Below, piece by piece: positions 13,403-15,811 of a stretch of DNA of 15,811 nucleotides; positions within the stretch are counted from its first letter, which is position 1, and the number at the start of each line of letters is the position of its first letter. Under the pieces are notes generated by a model. It searched no databases, had not been told where the DNA came from, and worked only from the letters and a program-made list of their open reading frames with translations. The DNA is from CAZGYE01 sp964530165 (GTDB lineage: Bacteria > Planctomycetota > Planctomycetia > Planctomycetales > Planctomycetaceae): positions 1-15,811 of the forward strand of contig CAZGYE010000112.1 of NCBI GenBank assembly GCA_964530165.1, read 5' to 3'. The translations under genes and the position numbers were made by a program.

Positions 13403-14242
13403 ATGTTGTTCGATCCCCATTACGAATGTGACAACGAGTTCTTGAAGCTGTTGACGCGCCGCAACGACGTCGACCTGACGATCGTCGCGTTGGAGCTGGC
13501 GCGTGACGTCTATCCCGATCTCGACTTCCACACGACGCTCGACTGGATCGATGCGCGGGCCGAAGAATTGTCGGGGGTTGTGGCTCGCGCGAAAGCCGAC
13601 GTCGACGCGCTGCGCGAACTGAGCACCTGCATTGCAGAAACGCACGGCATCTTCGGTGAGCCGGAGTGTTACGAACGGGCTGACAGCAGTTGTCTGAATC
13701 GCGTGATTGAGACCCGGCGCGGAATTCCGATTTGTCTATCGATCTTGTACATGGCGGTCGCGGAGAAGCTCGGAATGGAACTCGAGGGCGTCTCGACGCC
13801 GATGCATTTCTTGATGCTTTACGAATCGGTCGACGGGCCGTTGTTCGTCGATGCATTCCATCGCGGGCGCATCTTGAAGCCGACCGAATGCATACAGTGG
13901 CTGTGTTCGATCACGCGGCTGTCGAAGTCGCGGATCAGACGGACGCTGGAACCGGTCGGCCCGCGGGCCATTGTGATTCGCATGCTGAACAACCTCAAAG
14001 TGTTGCACGCTCGGCAAGAGAACTGGTCGGCCGCGTGGTTGGTGCAGCATCGGCTAACCGCACTGGAACCATCCGCCTATCAGGAACGCCGCGACCTCGC
14101 GTTGATCTCGGTGCGTGCCAATCAGCCCGGTCATGCCATCGAGTTGTTGGAGGCGTGCCTGAAGACGTGTCCGGACGACGAACAGGAAGTGCTCCAGCAC
14201 CATCTCTGTGAAGCGCAGAATCAGCTCGCCCGCTGGAATTGA
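13403..14242 (+). CDS. SirB1/transglutaminase-like family protein with C-terminal TPR-like helices
   Basis: A 279-residue protein resembling the SirB1 (Transglut_core2) family. The diagnostic region is CLNRVIETRRGIPICLSILYMAVAEKLGM (about 97-125), followed by GVSTPMHFLML (129-139, H135) and FVDAFHRGRIL (148-158, D150), the typical C/H/D-bearing fold of transglutaminase-like enzymes. Whether C111 acts as a nucleophile is unknown. The C-terminal part (about 165-279) is helical with two-helix units (NWSAAWLVQHRLTALEPSA; GHAIELLEACLKTCPDDEQ) that look like TPRs. The biochemical role of this family is not settled. The ATG at 13403 follows the palindromic element by 18 bp; the ribosome site GAGTGAG is weak. 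Confidence 0.8.
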   Translation: MLFDPHYECDNEFLKLLTRRNDVDLTIVALELARDVYPDLDFHTTLDWIDARAEELSGVVARAKADVDALRELSTCIAETHGIFGEPECYERADSSCLNRVIETRRGIPICLSILYMAVAEKLGMELEGVSTPMHFLMLYESVDGPLFVDAFHRGRILKPTECIQWLCSITRLSKSRIRRTLEPVGPRAIVIRMLNNLKVLHARQENWSAAWLVQHRLTALEPSAYQERRDLALISVRANQPGHAIELLEACLKTCPDDEQEVLQHHLCEAQNQLARWN

Positions 14243-14392
14243 CGGGCTGCTCAAGCCTGAACACTTCTTTCGCCGAGTTTTCGCGCTCGTCACGAAATGT
14301 GAACTATGTTTGTAGAGTTGCCCTTGGCGCCACCGTTGTGGCGGGCACGACACACGAATGCAAAGAACTGACGGATCAATGGAGCTCCCGTT

Positions 14393-14587
14393 GTGATGTT
14401 CAAAACGACCCTGAGGAAGATACAGCATTTTCTGTTGGATGACGACGGTCCGACCGCGGTGGAATACGCCGTGATGCTCATGTTGATTCTGCTGGTGTGC
14501 ATAACGGCCATCCAGTTGGTCGGCGCATGGGGAGCGGAGAGCTGGGGGGATACCGCCAACAAGCTGGACGAGGCGATGGGCAGTTGA
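14393..14587 (+). CDS. Flp-type (class IVb) pilin
   Basis: A 64-residue small pilin: a short charged leader ending DDDG19, then PTAVEYAVMLMLILLVCITAIQLVG. The leader-peptidase site is G19/P20 and E24-Y25 gives the E at +5 that defines Flp prepilins; the following ~20 residues are the hydrophobic assembly helix. Mature length is about 45 residues, normal for the family. Such pilins are assembled by Tad-type secretion machines, but no tad/cpa genes are visible nearby, so this is an orphan locus. GTG 14393 has GGAG 8 nt upstream; ATG 14396 directly after it is equally possible. Confidence 0.9.
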   Translation: MMFKTTLRKIQHFLLDDDGPTAVEYAVMLMLILLVCITAIQLVGAWGAESWGDTANKLDEAMGS

Positions 14588-14648
14588 GCGACAACTTTGA
14601 GCGACAAGAACGCCGGCGGATCCACAGGCCGGCCCGTTGGGAGATGAG

Positions 14649-15149
14649 ATGATGGCCAAGCCGGAACGTAAGAAACTGTTCGTCGACCCATCCGTGCAGG
14701 GAGCACTGCTGAAGCGGATTGTTCTGTATTGGGTGTTCTGCCTGTTGTTCATCACGGTCCCGCTGTTGATCGGAAAGACATTTACTGAGCCGGACCGTCT
14801 CTTCTTTGAGCAATTCGGCAGCCTGTGGTCGCAGTATTGGCCGGTGTTGTTCACCTCGCTGCTACTGCTGCCGTTTGTCCTGTACGACGTGCTGAAGTTG
14901 AGCCACCGATTCACAGGTCCGCTGGTCCGTCTGCGTCGCGAAATGGGCCGCTTGGCCGACGGCGAAGCCGTCCAGCCGCTCAGATTCCGCGACCATGACT
15001 TCTGGCAAGACTTGGCCGACCGCTTCAACGTGCTGGCCGACCGAATGGAAGCGGACGATCGCGAACAGGCCGGCGAGGCGCACGAGGGAACCGATTCGCT
15101 CGCCCTCGCGACACCCGAGCCCCAAACGGCGGGCGCCGCTTCGGATTGA
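14649..15149 (+). CDS. two-helix membrane protein with HAMP-like domain, no output domain
   Basis: A 166-residue membrane protein with two transmembrane helices (about 22-42 and 63-82) and a short periplasmic loop, followed by a HAMP-like segment (about 83-135): HRFTGPLVRLRREMGRLADGEAVQPLRFRDHDFWQDLADRFNVLADRM, which has the conserved P91, the DGE turn and the D-x-L-x-x-x-F-N pattern of HAMP second helices. HAMP domains relay signals from membrane sensors to kinases or methyl-accepting domains; here none follows, only an acidic Ala/Glu-rich tail. It may pair with another protein or be a stand-alone regulator. GGGAG at 14639-14643 supports a start at 14649 or 14652. It is 61 bp downstream of the pilin gene and may be co-transcribed. 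Confidence 0.75.
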   Translation: MMAKPERKKLFVDPSVQGALLKRIVLYWVFCLLFITVPLLIGKTFTEPDRLFFEQFGSLWSQYWPVLFTSLLLLPFVLYDVLKLSHRFTGPLVRLRREMGRLADGEAVQPLRFRDHDFWQDLADRFNVLADRMEADDREQAGEAHEGTDSLALATPEPQTAGAASD

Positions 15150-15167
15150 TGATTGTCTCGTGACAAT

Positions 15168-15216
15168 AGAAACCCAAACCGACGACTTGTCGGCGCTGGA
15201 TGTTTTGTCAAACCAG
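15168..15216. repeat. dispersed repeat copy related to the 13339-13371 element half
   Basis: The plus strand reads AGAAACCCAA-CCGACGACTTGTCG-CGCTGGATGT then CAAACCAG, matching the minus-strand reading of the inverted half of the element near 13325-13371, with a few differences. It begins 18 bp after the HAMP gene stop. It lacks the 14-bp terminal repeat on either side, so it is a partial or older copy. Confidence 0.7.
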
Positions 15217-15266
15217 GCCCCGGTACGTTGATCCGCAAGATGCAAACGCCTTTAGCCCGGCCATTC

Positions 15267-15425
15267 CTACTTCAAGCTCGATAGGTACGCGACGACATCC
15301 GCGAGTTCTTGCTGGCTGAGGGCCTCGTCCAGGCCGTTGGGCATGATCGAGACTGTGCCAGGCACGATTTGTTCGATGTCGTCTCGTGAGATCTGGACCG
15401 GATCGCCCGTCTGCTGCAGGAGCGT
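15267..15425 (-). pseudogene. C-terminal fragment of a planctomycete haem-binding-domain protein
   Basis: Minus-strand reading to a TAG at 15267-15269 gives 52 residues ending MPNGLDEALSQQELADVVAYLSSLK, clearly homologous to the last part of the 984-residue protein (MPELLLRDMTAQQAADLLEYLSSLK) and preceded by ISRDDIEQIVPGTVS, the usual family context. Upstream the frame meets a stop at 15426-15428 and the haem motif CxxCH is missing, so only the tail remains. Either the gene was truncated by rearrangement or the join at 15390-15425 is an assembly error. Confidence 0.75.
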
Positions 15426-15811
15426 TCACGAGAGTTTGCCATCATCGAATCGCTGGACGGGGGCAAACCGATCAGAGAATCGCGGGATGTGGATATTCCC
15501 CTGGCAGCAGCTCACTTCTTTTACTATGCCGGTTGGGCAGATAAACTGGACTATGCTTTTCCAGGTCGCAAAGCTCAACCGATAGGAGTGGCAGGACAGA
15601 TCATCCCCTGGAATTTTCCCCTGTTGATGGCCGCCTGGAAACTGGCTCCCGCACTGGCCTGTGGTAATACCGTAGTCCTCAAACCGGCTGAAACCACACC
15701 ACTTACCGCTCTGAAGCTGGCCGAATTAATACAGGATGCGGAACTGCCTGATGGCGTGGTGAACATCATCACTGGAGGACCAGAAACAGGCGCCGCATTG
15801 GTCAGACATCC
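15399..15811 (+). CDS. aldehyde dehydrogenase, internal fragment (5' end missing, runs off window)
   Basis: The plus-strand frame reads RIARLLQERSREFAIIESLDG, then GKPIRESRDVDIPLAAAHFFYYAGWAD and the strongly conserved IGVAGQIIPWNFPLLMAAWKLAPALACGNTVVLKPAE, characteristic of NAD(P)-dependent aldehyde dehydrogenases (cofactor-binding PWNFP and KPAE motifs; the catalytic Cys lies beyond the window). The first 80-100 residues of a normal enzyme are absent: upstream the frame closes at a TGA (15387-15389) with no start. GC is about 54% over 15421-15780 by hand count, below most genes here. Enzymes of this family oxidise aldehydes to acids in the cytoplasm; the substrate is not predictable. Confidence 0.9.

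Noticed and set aside
14328..14343. Hairpin CGCCAC-CGTT-GTGGCG before the pilin gene as a terminator
   Set aside because: The 6-bp stem is not followed by a T-run and could be chance at this GC; left unannotated.
1..15811. tRNA, rRNA or riboswitch genes
   Set aside because: I saw no cloverleaf, rRNA segment or recognisable riboswitch core on either strand while reading; a covariance-model scan was not possible.

Overview
The window looks like a chromosomal piece of a planctomycete (phylum Planctomycetota, roughly Pirellulales/Planctomycetales type), about 60% GC in most genes. The evidence is the gene types: a large fusion of a sugar-dehydrogenase-like propeller with c-type haem domains, a Tat-exported Gfo/Idh/MocA oxidoreductase, a LysM protein inside a short dcw (division and cell wall) cluster, an isolated Flp-type pilin, and several palindromic intergenic repeats of a kind I associate with planctomycete genomes. 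That taxonomic call is inference from gene content only.

Layout. 1-376 (minus): the 5' part of queA, broken by the window edge and carrying an in-frame palindromic repeat. 436-1572 (plus): a GT4 glycosyltransferase, divergent from queA. 1779-7549 (plus): a mini dcw cluster mraZ - rsmH - LysM membrane protein - ftsL-like - ftsI/PBP. Four GTGG(G/T)G boxes at exact 10-bp spacing precede mraZ and are a convincing MraZ operator. A strong hairpin with a T-run sits between mraZ and rsmH. A repeat-derived insert sits between ftsL and ftsI and ends in a CCTTTTT heptamer array inside the ftsI reading frame. 7551-13004 (minus): Gfo/Idh/MocA oxidoreductase - haem/PQQ-type dehydrogenase fusion - SDR, a likely operon, then a cold-shock-domain gene with its own promoter that ends 1 bp from the ftsI stop. 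13005-13402: a 398-bp non-coding stretch with two divergent promoters and a 160-bp palindromic element with 14-bp perfect terminal inverted repeats. 13403-15149 (plus): a SirB1/transglutaminase-like protein, a Flp pilin and a two-helix HAMP-like protein. 15267-15811: a C-terminal fragment of another haem-domain protein (minus) butted against the interior of an aldehyde dehydrogenase (plus), a join that looks like a rearrangement or an assembly chimera.

How the genes work together. MraZ represses its own dcw operon. RsmH methylates 16S rRNA. The FtsL-like protein and the PBP form the septal peptidoglycan synthesis core, and the LysM protein probably ties the membrane to peptidoglycan. The minus-strand operon looks like periplasmic and cytoplasmic oxidation of sugars or polyols feeding electrons to c-type haems. 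The recurring theme of the window is small palindromic repeats lying in or beside genes: in queA, before and inside ftsI, in the leader of the SirB1-like gene, and after the HAMP gene. I found no complete new defence or biosynthetic system; the most interesting signals are the heptamer array in ftsI, the leader-embedded palindromic element, and the chimeric join at the right end.
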